Origin: Nostoc linckia z4
GTDB taxonomy: Bacteria; Cyanobacteriota; Cyanobacteriia; Cyanobacteriales; Nostocaceae
Reading direction: 5' to 3'
Length of the DNA: 64,000 nucleotides
NCBI RefSeq assembly: GCF_002608075.1
Contig: NZ_LAHA01000042.1
Location: forward strand, 1 to 64,000
This document shows, piece by piece, positions 16,901-25,732 of this stretch. The translations under genes and the position numbers were made by a program. Under the pieces are notes generated by a model. That model searched no databases, was not told the origin of the DNA, and worked only from the letters and a program-made list of their open reading frames with translations. Every line of letters begins with the position of its first letter. Position 1 is the first letter of the stretch.

Positions 16901-19794
16901 TAAGCAGAGGCAGACTCAGAGGTGTTTCCGTACTCTAGGGATAAATTAACTTGCTTTAAGACAATCAACGGTAATAATTTAGGACTTGAGAGATAAGTGG
17001 CTGCAAACATTGTTGACAGAATCTGCATCGTTACCAGCTTATACGGATCTGTCATCTCTGGTAAATCGATTAGGCTTAAGGTATCTCTGTTGTCTAGAAT
17101 TAATAAGGTTTCTTTGAATGCTTGCTCAATTTCAGAATTGTCTGGTTCTAGGGAAAATCTCTCTCCTAAAAGTTCGAGAACATCAAGAGCTAGTTTGACA
17201 CCATCAAGCAACTTATTCTGAGCTTGAAATTTTTGGATTTTTAGATCGTAGGATTTGATTTTGTCGAGAAGCGGATTGTCTTGTTGCAATACCACTTCAG
17301 TCAACAAATCCGTCTGTTCAAAATCGCCACAGAGATATGTAGCTTCTGCGGCTGTTTCATACAGTGCTAATGCTAAAGGATATTGATGTTGCCAACAGTT
17401 TTTCTCTAGTAATTCGATCCCGAAAAGAGCATACTCCGCTCCAGCAGTATAAGCTGTAGAAATGTTTGCCTTTTGTCCAGCAGCTAAATTTAACCTAGCT
17501 AACTCCGGTTTCTCTGTTGAATGAAGTAACTCAACACCTAGATTTAAATGACCTACAATGTCAAATAGACGTTCTTCTTGTTCGCTCTGAGAATTTCCTT
17601 GCAACAAAAGTTGCCCAATTTTTAAATGTGTTGCTTGTTTTTGGTTATCGGGAATTAAAGAGTAAGCCGCTTGCTGGACGCGATCGTGTAAAAATCTGTA
17701 AGCGCAGTTAAAGGTATTGTGTTCGGGAACTTCTGAACTTAGTGTGGAGGGTTGATAAAATTTGTAGACCTCACTAATTGGTAGAATTAATCCTTCTTGC
17801 AGTGCCTTCCACAAATCCACCCCAAGCTCGGAGAGCGAGCGTTCAGAGACAATCGCCAAGGTTTCTAAATCAAATTGTGCGCCAATACAGGCAGCAAGTT
17901 TGAGGACATTTTGAGTTCGAGCGGGCAATTTTTGCAATTGCATTGCCATGAACTGTACGACATCATCAGTGAGCACGAGTGTCTTCACTACTGCAATATC
18001 GCACTGCCACCCCCCTTCTCTTCCCCCCTTGCTCAGGGGGGACTGAGGGGGGTCAAAAGTAATGTATCCTTCCTCATGCAAAGCTTTGAGAAATTGGGTG
18101 GCAAAGAAGGGGTTGCCTTTGGTTTTTTGATAGACTAACTCTGTCAGTGGTAGTGCTGTTATTTGCGAACAACTGAGGGTGTCGGCTATCAAATCATTCA
18201 GATGGGTTTGGCTCAAAGGATTGAGAGTCAGGGTATTGACGATCGCTGAGACTTTTTCAATCTCCTCTAGCATCAGCATCAGGGGATGTGCTTTTGAAAC
18301 TTCGTTATCTCGATAAGCTCCAATGATGAACAGATAGCCGACCTCGCTTTGACTCATCAACACCTGTATTAAGTTGAGTGAAGCTGAATCTGCCCACTGC
18401 AAGTCATCGAGAAACATTACTAAAGGATGCTGCTGTGTCGCGAACAAGGCTATGAATTTGCCAAATAACAAGTTGAAGCGGTTTAAAGCTGCACTACCGC
18501 TAAGTTCTGGGGCTGCTGGCTGTTTGCCGATAATTTGCTCTAGTTCGGGAATGACATCGATTAAAACTTGCCCATTTTCACCTAAAGCCGACAAGATTTT
18601 CTCTTTCCACCGCAACAATTGAGTATCGCTTTCACTCAATAGTTGTGACATCAAGTCGCGCAATGCTTGGACAAAAGCACTCAAAGGAATGTTGCGCTTG
18701 AACTGGTCGTATTTGCCTTTGATGAAGTAGCCGCGTTGCCGCACAATCGGTTTATGAACTTCGTTGACAACGGCGGTTTTGCCAATTCCCGAAAACCCTG
18801 CAACCAGCATCATTTCTGTTGCGCCAAGGCTAACTCTTTCAAATGCTTGGAGGAGAGTTTGAACCTCCATGTCTCTGCCATAGAGTTTATCAGGGATCGT
18901 GAAGCGATCGCACACATCCCTACTGCCAATTTCAAAACTCTCAATCTTACCCGAAACTAGTAGTTGATGCAGACATTTTTCTAAATCAAATTTCAACCCC
19001 AATACACTCTGATATCTTTCTTCGACATTTTTCGCCATCAATTTCATGACGATATCATCTAGGACTTGGGGAATTTCTTTTTCGGATTTGCTCGTCAATT
19101 GTTCGGGAAGTTTGGCAATATGAGAATGTACCAACTCCATTGGGTCGTTAGCTTTAAAGGGTAATTCTCCCGTGAGTAATTCATAAAAAGTAACTCCTAA
19201 TGAATAAAAATCCGTGCGATAGTCAATCCCCCGATTCATTCTGCCTGTTTGTTCTGGGGAAATATAAGCTAGTGTCCCTTCTAAGATATTAGGATTTACT
19301 AGTGTTTGAGTTTCTCTTGGTAGTAAAGATGCAATACTAAAGTCAATTAATTTAACTTGTCTGGTTTCGGGATTAATTAATATATTGCTGGGTTTGATAT
19401 CTTTATGAATAATCCGCTCGTTGTAAAGTAAATTTAAGGTGTCGCAGAGGGCGATCGCAATTTCTAAAAACTCCTGTAGAGATTGGAGATTTCCCCTAAC
19501 TCTCCATTCCTTGAGAGAAATCCCGCCGAAATCTTCCATGACCAACATATAGCCATTGTGGTACGGTTCTAGGCTATAAGTTTGGACAATTAGAGGTGAA
19601 TTCAGATTTTTGGCAATGGTATACTGATTGCGAAATTGTACTAGTTCAGAGAAGCTGGGATAAGGATTTTTTAGCAGTTTGATTGCTACAGGTTTTCCAT
19701 CTTTTCGATGACCTCGATAAACCACGGTTCTTGAACCGTTGTAAATTTCTTGGGTAACGTTATATCCGGGAATTCTCACAAAAGTGGCTACCAT
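13990..19794 (-). CDS. Giant Ser/Thr kinase - ATPase - GAF - PAS - histidine kinase, paralogue 1
   Basis: The 1,934-residue protein opens with a Ser/Thr kinase domain (about 9-275): lysine K39 in VAIKLL, catalytic HKD at 130-132 and DFS at 151-153 in place of DFG. A STAND/AAA ATPase follows, with Walker A GFSGIGKT at 333-340 and Walker B LVMFLDDLQWAD near 458-469. Next come a helical TPR-like region (about 650-1310), GAF (about 1390-1560), PAS (about 1570-1680) and a histidine kinase with H1681 in AHEMNNP, an N-box and GLGLA. No receiver domain is present. Residues 582-595 (PPQSPLSKGGREGG) come from an inserted repeat. This is the HstK-like family known in Anabaena. The protein is probably soluble. 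Confidence 0.93.
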   Translation of the reverse strand: MVATFVRIPGYNVTQEIYNGSRTVVYRGHRKDGKPVAIKLLKNPYPSFSELVQFRNQYTIAKNLNSPLIVQTYSLEPYHNGYMLVMEDFGGISLKEWRVRGNLQSLQEFLEIAIALCDTLNLLYNERIIHKDIKPSNILINPETRQVKLIDFSIASLLPRETQTLVNPNILEGTLAYISPEQTGRMNRGIDYRTDFYSLGVTFYELLTGELPFKANDPMELVHSHIAKLPEQLTSKSEKEIPQVLDDIVMKLMAKNVEERYQSVLGLKFDLEKCLHQLLVSGKIESFEIGSRDVCDRFTIPDKLYGRDMEVQTLLQAFERVSLGATEMMLVAGFSGIGKTAVVNEVHKPIVRQRGYFIKGKYDQFKRNIPLSAFVQALRDLMSQLLSESDTQLLRWKEKILSALGENGQVLIDVIPELEQIIGKQPAAPELSGSAALNRFNLLFGKFIALFATQQHPLVMFLDDLQWADSASLNLIQVLMSQSEVGYLFIIGAYRDNEVSKAHPLMLMLEEIEKVSAIVNTLTLNPLSQTHLNDLIADTLSCSQITALPLTELVYQKTKGNPFFATQFLKALHEEGYITFDPPQSPLSKGGREGGWQCDIAVVKTLVLTDDVVQFMAMQLQKLPARTQNVLKLAACIGAQFDLETLAIVSERSLSELGVDLWKALQEGLILPISEVYKFYQPSTLSSEVPEHNTFNCAYRFLHDRVQQAAYSLIPDNQKQATHLKIGQLLLQGNSQSEQEERLFDIVGHLNLGVELLHSTEKPELARLNLAAGQKANISTAYTAGAEYALFGIELLEKNCWQHQYPLALALYETAAEATYLCGDFEQTDLLTEVVLQQDNPLLDKIKSYDLKIQKFQAQNKLLDGVKLALDVLELLGERFSLEPDNSEIEQAFKETLLILDNRDTLSLIDLPEMTDPYKLVTMQILSTMFAATYLSSPKLLPLIVLKQVNLSLEYGNTSESASAYTKYGLLLCAVANNIDLGYQFSELALGLLEDVKVKDSKAQTINVACAGVQFWKKSLRISTQLFVEGYQSGLESGDIQNASHCIMNYFSYSYHYGKELFELEREMSMYGEVLAKLKQKSCLQNINSLQQTVINLVIKVENPQFLEGDFFSENLEIPRLKQSNDRTALAFLYIQKLMLSYLFGEVAQAQKIAAIAEQYLDGVPGMIWVPVFYWYDTLTQLARYSELTDVEEKQKIWVRVLENQAKMQHWADCAPTNFLHKYDLVEAQRHQILGNKTEAIEHYDRAIAGAKANEYIQEEALANELAAKFCLDWGKEKFAVTYMQEAYYCYARWGAKAKVADLEKRYPQLLAAILQQTRSPFSNYETIFALGSVTSTSSATSSSSVSDILDLKAILKASQTISGEIELEKLLSSLLEIVIENAGSDKCVFMLLREERLLIKGSITTGSKPVVLQRLPIEDSQDIPHRLIYKVKHDKQTVVLLDASADPTLANDPYIMRQQPKSILCSPILHQGKLLGILYLENNLAMGAFTSERVELLNLLCAQAAISLENAQLYERSLESLSELNASQSRFHNLVDNVPGVVCQYQMSADGILSLNYISADCYNFYEITPEQAAVDPDFLDKMIHPDDLASYLQTYTDTVQARSSWCWEGRIVTPSGIVKWLHGESRVEQRADGSLVWDGLFLDISDRKIAELGLQQAQLQIIQSEKMSALGNLVAGVAHEMNNPLGFISASLQQTKPTIADITEHLKLYQETFPNKSEEIEDHAAEIDLEYSIEDLSKVIDSMTLACDRLKNISTSLRTFSRADKDYKVLFKIHEGIDSTILILKHRLKANPERLAIEVVTNYGNFPQIECFPGQLNQVFMNILANAIDALEESNIGRSFEDIKVNPNRITITTSMADNLVKITIADNGKGMSESVKQKIFDHLFTTKSVGKGTGLGLAIARQIVEEKHGGKLSCNSVLGEGTEFIIEIPVS
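18010..18051. repeat. C/G-rich repeat inserted in frame in giant kinase 1
   Basis: This 42-base stretch of C- and G-runs encodes PPQSPLSKGGREGG. Paralogues 2 and 3 have short, different residues between the same flanks (a phenylalanine-containing segment and WQCD), so this is an insertion. The translated motif is one commonly produced by a dispersed cyanobacterial repeat. It keeps the frame and lies in a loop of the ATPase module. Confidence 0.8.
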
Positions 19795-19869
19795 ACTGCG
19801 TTATAAGTAATGATTTACAGAGATAGTGTTCCCAGATATCTAAAGTTATTTATGAATCCGAACAAAAAT
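19795..19869. other. Conserved spacer between kinase 1 and kinase 2
   Basis: The 75-base spacer shares a GATAGTGTTCCCAGATAT-like segment and an AAAAATTTACA segment with the 73-base spacer at 25660-25732. This supports origin of the gene array by tandem duplication including the spacer. No terminator is seen, so the three genes may form one transcript. Confidence 0.7.
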
Positions 19870-22800
19870 TTACAACGGAATTTCAATAATAAATTCTGTA
19901 CCTTCACCCAAAATAGAGTTGCAATACAATTTTCCACCATGTTTTTCTACAACAATTTGCCGAGCGATCGCCAACCCCAACCCCGTACCTTTACCCACAC
20001 ATTTCGTAGTAAATAAATGGTCAAATATTTTTGATTTGACTGATTCACTCATCCCTTTGCCATTATCAGCAATGGCAATTTTCACGAGATTATTTTCGAT
20101 TGAAGTTGTAATGTTAATTTGGTTGGGATTAGCTTGGATGTCCTGAAGATTGCGTCCGGTATTCGATTCATCTAAAGCATCAATACCATTAGCCAAAATA
20201 TTCATAAACACCTGATTTAATTGCCCAGGGAAGCATTCAACTGGCGGTAAATTGCCGTAGTTTGTAACAACTTCAATCGCAGGACGTAGTTCGTTAGCTT
20301 TCAGACGATGTTTGAGGATGAGAATAGTGCTATCAATACCTTCGTGGATATTAAACAAGACTTTGTAATCGCGATCGGCACGAGAGAAAGTTCTCAAACT
20401 GGTGCTGATATTTTTCAACCTGTCGCACGCCATCGTCATGGAATCAAGCATTTTGGGCAAGTCTTCTAAGGTATAATCCAGGTCAATTGATTCTGCATGG
20501 TCTTCGATTTCTTCACTCTTATTTGGGAAAGCTTCTTGATATAATTTCAGGTGTTCAACAATATCGGCAATGGTGGGTTTAGTTTGTTGAAGACTGGCAG
20601 CAATAAAACCTAAAGGATTATTCATTTCGTGAGCGACACCAGCAACTAAGTTACCCAAAGCAGACATTTTCTCACTTTGGATCATTTGTAATTGTGCTTG
20701 TTGCAAGGCAAGTTCCGCGACTTTGCGATCGCTAATATCCAAAAACAATCCATCCCAAACCAATGAGCCATCAGCACGCTGTTCAATTCTCGATTCGCCG
20801 TGAATCCACTTGACAATACCTGATGGAGTGACAATTCGCCCCTCCCAATGCCAGGGAGATAAAGTTTGAACGGTGTCAGTGCTTGATTGCTGGTAAGAAA
20901 CTATATCGTCAGGATGTACCATTTTTTCAAAAAACTTCGGTTCGGCAACGGCTTGCTCTGGCGAAATTTCGTACAAGCTGTAACAGTCAGCACTAATGTA
21001 GTTTAACGATAGGATTCCATCAGCACTCAGAGAGTATTGAAAAACCACCCCAGGAACATTATCTACAAGTTTTTCAAACCGAGAGTTACTCGCACTCAAT
21101 TCAGCAAAGGAGCGCTCTAATTCTTGGGCATTTTCTAAGGAATGTTCGTAAAGTCGGGCATTTTCCAAGGAAATTGCGGCTTGAGCGCAAAGTAAGTTGA
21201 GAAGTTCGATGCGTTCGCTTGTAAATGCTCCCGTTGCTAAATTATTTTCTAGATACAAAATACCCATCAACTTACATTGATGCAAAATCGGGCTACACAA
21301 GATACTTTTCGGCTGCTGACGCATGATGTATGGGTCGTTGGCTAGAGTCGGATCGGCAGTTGCATCCAGTAGCACAACAGTTTGCTTGTCATGCAAGACT
21401 TTGTAAATCAGCTTGTGGGGAACGTCCTGGCTATCTTCAATGGGAATACGCTGCAAGACAACTGGCTTTGAACCTGTGGTAATTAACCCTTTGATTAACA
21501 GGCGCTCCTCTCGCAACAGCATAAACACGCATTTATCAGCCCCCGCATTTTCAATGACGATCTCAAGTAACGATGAAAGCAGTTTTTCAAATTCGATTTC
21601 ACCTGAGATAGTATGAGAAGCTTTGAGAATGGCAGCTAAATCTAAAGCAACAAATACATTACTACTATGGGAAGTGCTGGAACTGATGGATGTAACATTT
21701 GCCAATGAGAAGATTGTTTCGCTAGTAGAGAAGGGAGTATGGATTTGCTGGAGGATAGGGGCTAGCAGTTGCGGATAGTGTCTTTCCAGATCGGCAATTT
21801 TGGCTTTTGCTCCCCATTTTGCGTAACAATAGTAAGCTTCTTGTATATAGCCTGCGGCGAATTTTTCTTTGCCCCACTCCAGGTAGAATTTAGCGGCCAG
21901 TTCGTTAGCAAGTGCTTGTTCTTGGAGGTAGCCATTGACTTCAGCTAGAGTTATAGCGCGATCGAACAGTTCAATTGCTTCTGTTTTCTGTCCTGATAAA
22001 ACGCTTAAAACTGCATTCACGAGATCGTACTTATGAGCAAAGTTTTCCGGACAACTAGCTGCCCATAGACTTAGTTGCCCTTGGTTTGATTTAACTTTTT
22101 GGATGTAACTATTATCTAAACCTAGAGAATGAGTCCGGCAGTATTCAGCTATAGCAATAGATTGATAGAAATTGATCGCTGCAACCTGATATTTTCCAGT
22201 AATTGTACCAACGAGGTCTTCAGCCCCCTGAGCCGATGCCAATGCTTCTTCATAGCGCCCGTAAAAACAGAGAATTTTAGTTTTTAGGAGCAAATAGTGG
22301 CAAATTGCATAATCGCTGTTGTTTATCCTACACGCTTCAAGATGCTGCTGCTCAGTCGGTAAATCCTCAGCAGAACTAGCTGTAAGTTCAGCAAGGGCAA
22401 TGTTTAATCCAGAGAGCACATCCACAGGAAGCTGATAGTTAAGTTTCTTGACACAAAATTCTAAATATTCAGGAAGATTTTGCTGAATTTCTAATAGGTT
22501 TTCCCCTGCATAAAATGGAATGAGCAGCTTGTACATCAAAAGATTACCTGAGAAAACCATCTCCCCAGACTGTAGCCCAGCCACTAATCCTCGATCGAAA
22601 ATAGGCCCTGAGTAACGCAAGGGACGCACCCAGGAAAGCAGATTATTCCCCAGCATATAGCAAGCTTTACATAAATTATCTGCTTGCTTAAATCGGTTGG
22701 CTAAACTTTCTGCAAGTACTCCAAATTCATAGCCAGATTGATAGTTGCTTTGATAATATCCGAGATACATTCCATAGGCGGAAAATCCGTTTCCTGATTC

Positions 22801-25659
22801 AGCGATTACGCCAAAATTGAGAGATACTGAAACCATCGATAACGCGACGACAAAGTATAGCTCTCCCTTTTGGAGAACATAAACGGGTACGATTAAATTA
22901 TTCAATATTTTGATAATCAGGCGTTTTTCTGGATCGGTGGCTTCTGGTTCATCAACGAGCTGCTCTATTGTGCGATCGCCTAATTTCAATTGAATCTCAC
23001 GTTGGTAAGATTCAAGTTTCTCTGGTAAATCTATTTGTGATAAATCAAAATTCAAGCAAGACAATGCCTTTTGTCCATACTGAAGTGCTTGGAGGTACTG
23101 GCCTTGCAATGTAAACATCAAAATCGCTAGGTTAAAGGCTTCAGCTCTTTCAATTTTTTGTCTTGCAAAGCGAGAAATCGCTTCAATAATGGCTAGAGAA
23201 GATTGAAAATCCCCAGACAAATACTTAACTTCTGCGAGATTGAAATAAACATCTAAGGACTTTTCATAGCATTGCTGCCAACTATCTGGAGGTAACAAGC
23301 TTTGAGCTACCGTAAAGTAGTTAACAGCAACCCCATAGGCAGTAGACTCTTTAGCCTTTCTCCCGGCAATAGAGTTTAGCTCTAAAAGTTCTGAACGTTC
23401 TTCCTGGCTTTGATGAAATACCAAGCCTTCATTTAAGTGATTGACGATCGCAAAAATTTTACTGCCTTGTTCTTCTGGCGAAACATTAGCAAGCAGAAGT
23501 TTGCCAATTTGGAAGTGAGTTGCTTGTTTCAAAGTCTCAGGAATGAGAGAGTAAGCGGCTTGCTGTACTCGGTCGTGGAGAAACAGATAACTAACAGTAA
23601 TGTTATCAACCGCTTCCACATCATGCCCCTTTCCTTGGAAAAACTTGTAGGTTGAGTTTTCTGGAATAACTAACCCGTCTTGAAGCGATCGCCACAAGTC
23701 TGCTGCTACACTATCTTGAGTAGCTTCACAGACTACTGCTAATGTTTCTAAATCAAATCGATTACCAATGCACGCCGCTAGCTTTAATACTTGCTGTGTT
23801 GCTTCTGGTAGCCTCTGCAATCGTCGGATCGTAAATTCCACAACATCATCCGTCAAAGCCAACTGTGTCACTTGGGTTAAGTCACACTGCCAATAGCCGG
23901 AGGAACGATTGAAAAAAATACATTCTTCCTCGTGCAGTCCGTACAAAAACTGAATGGTGAAAAATGGATTTCCCTGAGTTTTTTGGTAGACCAAGTGCGA
24001 AAGCGGCGCTGCGATATTATTTGCACACTGCAATGTATCGGCAACTAAACAAGTAATATCTAATTCATTCAAAGCAGCCAACATGAGAGTATTGAGATTG
24101 ACACCTTGTTTTCTAATCTCATTCAGGGTTAGCATCAACGGGTGGGCTGGAAAAACTTCATTATCCCGATAAGCTCCAAGTACGAGTAGATAGCCTGTTT
24201 CTGACTCGCTCATCAACAATTTCAAAAGGTTCAAAGAAGCGGAATCTGCCCACTGTAAATCATCGAGGAAGATCGCTAAGGGATGTTCTTTTTTGGTAAA
24301 TACCTGAATAAATTTGCCAAAGAGCAGATTAAATCGATTCTGAGATGCACTACCAACTAGCTCAACGATTGGAGGTTGGGAACCAATGATGTATTCTAGT
24401 TCGGGAATGACTTCAATTAGAACTTGTCCGTTTTCACCAACAGTAGCAAGGATTTGCTCTTTCCAGCGAGCTAGTTCTATATCGGATGCGCTCAGGATTT
24501 GTCCCATCAAGCTGCGAAAAGCTTGGACAAAGGCTGAAAACGGAATGTTGCGATTGAACTGGTCGTACTTTCCTTTGATGAAATAGCCGCACTGACGGGT
24601 GATGGGTTTGTGGACTTCATTCACCACCGCAGTTTTGCCAATACCGGAGAAACCAGCCACCAGCATCAGTTCTGAACTGCCGCTAGCAACACGCTCGAAG
24701 GCTTTCAGTAAAGACTGAACTTCATTTTCCCGTCCGTAGAGTTTATCGGGGATAATAAAGCGATCGCACACATCATGCTGTGCAATTTCAAAGCTTTCAA
24801 TCTTACCCGAAACTTGCAACTGAGTTAAACAATTTTCTAAATCAAACTTCAGTCCTAATGCACTCTGATATCTCTCTTCAGCATTCTTCGCCATCAATTT
24901 ACTGACAATTTTTGATAGTACAGATGAAATTTCTGGATTAATTTCGTGTACTAATGGTGCGATTTTTGCCAGATGAGAATGTACCAACTCCATTGGATTG
25001 TTGGACGAAAAAGGTAACTCTCCAGTGAGTAATTCGTAGAAAGTTACACCCAGGGAATAAAAATCTGTACGATAGTCAATTCCACGATTCATTCTGCCTG
25101 TTTGTTCGGGGGAAATGTAAGCAAGTGTTCCTTCTAAAACATTAGGATTGACGAGGGTTTGGGTTTCTCTTGGTAATAAAGATGCAATACTAAAGTCGAT
25201 TAATTTAACTTGTTTGGTTTCGGGATTAATTAATATATTGCTGGGTTTAATATCTTTATGAATAATGCGCTCTTGGTAGAGTAAATTTAAGGTGTCGCAA
25301 AGGGCGATCGCTATTTCTAAAAACTCTTGTAGAGAAGCTATATTTAGCGTATGGTGAGAGGTGAAATAATCTGTCAGAGAAATTCCCCCAAAGTCTTCCA
25401 TGACCAAAATATAGCCATTTTGGTAGGGTTCTAGGCTATAAGTTTGGACGATTAGAGGTGAGTGGAGATTTTTCGCAATGACATACTGATTGCGAAACGA
25501 CAAGAGTTCGCTGAAATTGGGATAAGGATTTTTCAGCAGTTTGATTGCTACTCTTAAGGAGTCAGTTTCTCGAACTGCTCGATAAACCACGGTTCGAGAA
25601 CCGTTGTAGATTTCTGCGGTAATGTTATATCCGGGAATTCTCACAAGAGTGGCTACCAT
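19870..25659 (-). CDS. Giant Ser/Thr kinase - ATPase - GAF - PAS - histidine kinase, paralogue 2
   Basis: The 1,929-residue protein has the same order as its downstream copy: Ser/Thr kinase with HKDIKPSNIL and DFSIAS, ATPase with GFSGIGKT and FLDDLQWAD, TPR-like middle, GAF, PAS, and histidine kinase with VAGVAHEMNNPLGF. The first 300 and last 550 residues are close to paralogues 1 and 3. The middle region (about 700-1300) differs strongly, including long insertions and different repeat sequence. That region probably sets the input signal or partner, while the output ends are kept alike. No repeat insertion is seen in the loops disrupted in the other two, so it likely shows the ancestral loop. 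Confidence 0.93.
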   Translation of the reverse strand: MVATLVRIPGYNITAEIYNGSRTVVYRAVRETDSLRVAIKLLKNPYPNFSELLSFRNQYVIAKNLHSPLIVQTYSLEPYQNGYILVMEDFGGISLTDYFTSHHTLNIASLQEFLEIAIALCDTLNLLYQERIIHKDIKPSNILINPETKQVKLIDFSIASLLPRETQTLVNPNVLEGTLAYISPEQTGRMNRGIDYRTDFYSLGVTFYELLTGELPFSSNNPMELVHSHLAKIAPLVHEINPEISSVLSKIVSKLMAKNAEERYQSALGLKFDLENCLTQLQVSGKIESFEIAQHDVCDRFIIPDKLYGRENEVQSLLKAFERVASGSSELMLVAGFSGIGKTAVVNEVHKPITRQCGYFIKGKYDQFNRNIPFSAFVQAFRSLMGQILSASDIELARWKEQILATVGENGQVLIEVIPELEYIIGSQPPIVELVGSASQNRFNLLFGKFIQVFTKKEHPLAIFLDDLQWADSASLNLLKLLMSESETGYLLVLGAYRDNEVFPAHPLMLTLNEIRKQGVNLNTLMLAALNELDITCLVADTLQCANNIAAPLSHLVYQKTQGNPFFTIQFLYGLHEEECIFFNRSSGYWQCDLTQVTQLALTDDVVEFTIRRLQRLPEATQQVLKLAACIGNRFDLETLAVVCEATQDSVAADLWRSLQDGLVIPENSTYKFFQGKGHDVEAVDNITVSYLFLHDRVQQAAYSLIPETLKQATHFQIGKLLLANVSPEEQGSKIFAIVNHLNEGLVFHQSQEERSELLELNSIAGRKAKESTAYGVAVNYFTVAQSLLPPDSWQQCYEKSLDVYFNLAEVKYLSGDFQSSLAIIEAISRFARQKIERAEAFNLAILMFTLQGQYLQALQYGQKALSCLNFDLSQIDLPEKLESYQREIQLKLGDRTIEQLVDEPEATDPEKRLIIKILNNLIVPVYVLQKGELYFVVALSMVSVSLNFGVIAESGNGFSAYGMYLGYYQSNYQSGYEFGVLAESLANRFKQADNLCKACYMLGNNLLSWVRPLRYSGPIFDRGLVAGLQSGEMVFSGNLLMYKLLIPFYAGENLLEIQQNLPEYLEFCVKKLNYQLPVDVLSGLNIALAELTASSAEDLPTEQQHLEACRINNSDYAICHYLLLKTKILCFYGRYEEALASAQGAEDLVGTITGKYQVAAINFYQSIAIAEYCRTHSLGLDNSYIQKVKSNQGQLSLWAASCPENFAHKYDLVNAVLSVLSGQKTEAIELFDRAITLAEVNGYLQEQALANELAAKFYLEWGKEKFAAGYIQEAYYCYAKWGAKAKIADLERHYPQLLAPILQQIHTPFSTSETIFSLANVTSISSSTSHSSNVFVALDLAAILKASHTISGEIEFEKLLSSLLEIVIENAGADKCVFMLLREERLLIKGLITTGSKPVVLQRIPIEDSQDVPHKLIYKVLHDKQTVVLLDATADPTLANDPYIMRQQPKSILCSPILHQCKLMGILYLENNLATGAFTSERIELLNLLCAQAAISLENARLYEHSLENAQELERSFAELSASNSRFEKLVDNVPGVVFQYSLSADGILSLNYISADCYSLYEISPEQAVAEPKFFEKMVHPDDIVSYQQSSTDTVQTLSPWHWEGRIVTPSGIVKWIHGESRIEQRADGSLVWDGLFLDISDRKVAELALQQAQLQMIQSEKMSALGNLVAGVAHEMNNPLGFIAASLQQTKPTIADIVEHLKLYQEAFPNKSEEIEDHAESIDLDYTLEDLPKMLDSMTMACDRLKNISTSLRTFSRADRDYKVLFNIHEGIDSTILILKHRLKANELRPAIEVVTNYGNLPPVECFPGQLNQVFMNILANGIDALDESNTGRNLQDIQANPNQINITTSIENNLVKIAIADNGKGMSESVKSKIFDHLFTTKCVGKGTGLGLAIARQIVVEKHGGKLYCNSILGEGTEFIIEIPL

Positions 25660-25732
25660 ACTGCTGAAGAAGTGATGATTTACTGATATAGTGTTCCCAG
25701 ATATGTCAAGTGATTTACATCACAGTAAAAAT

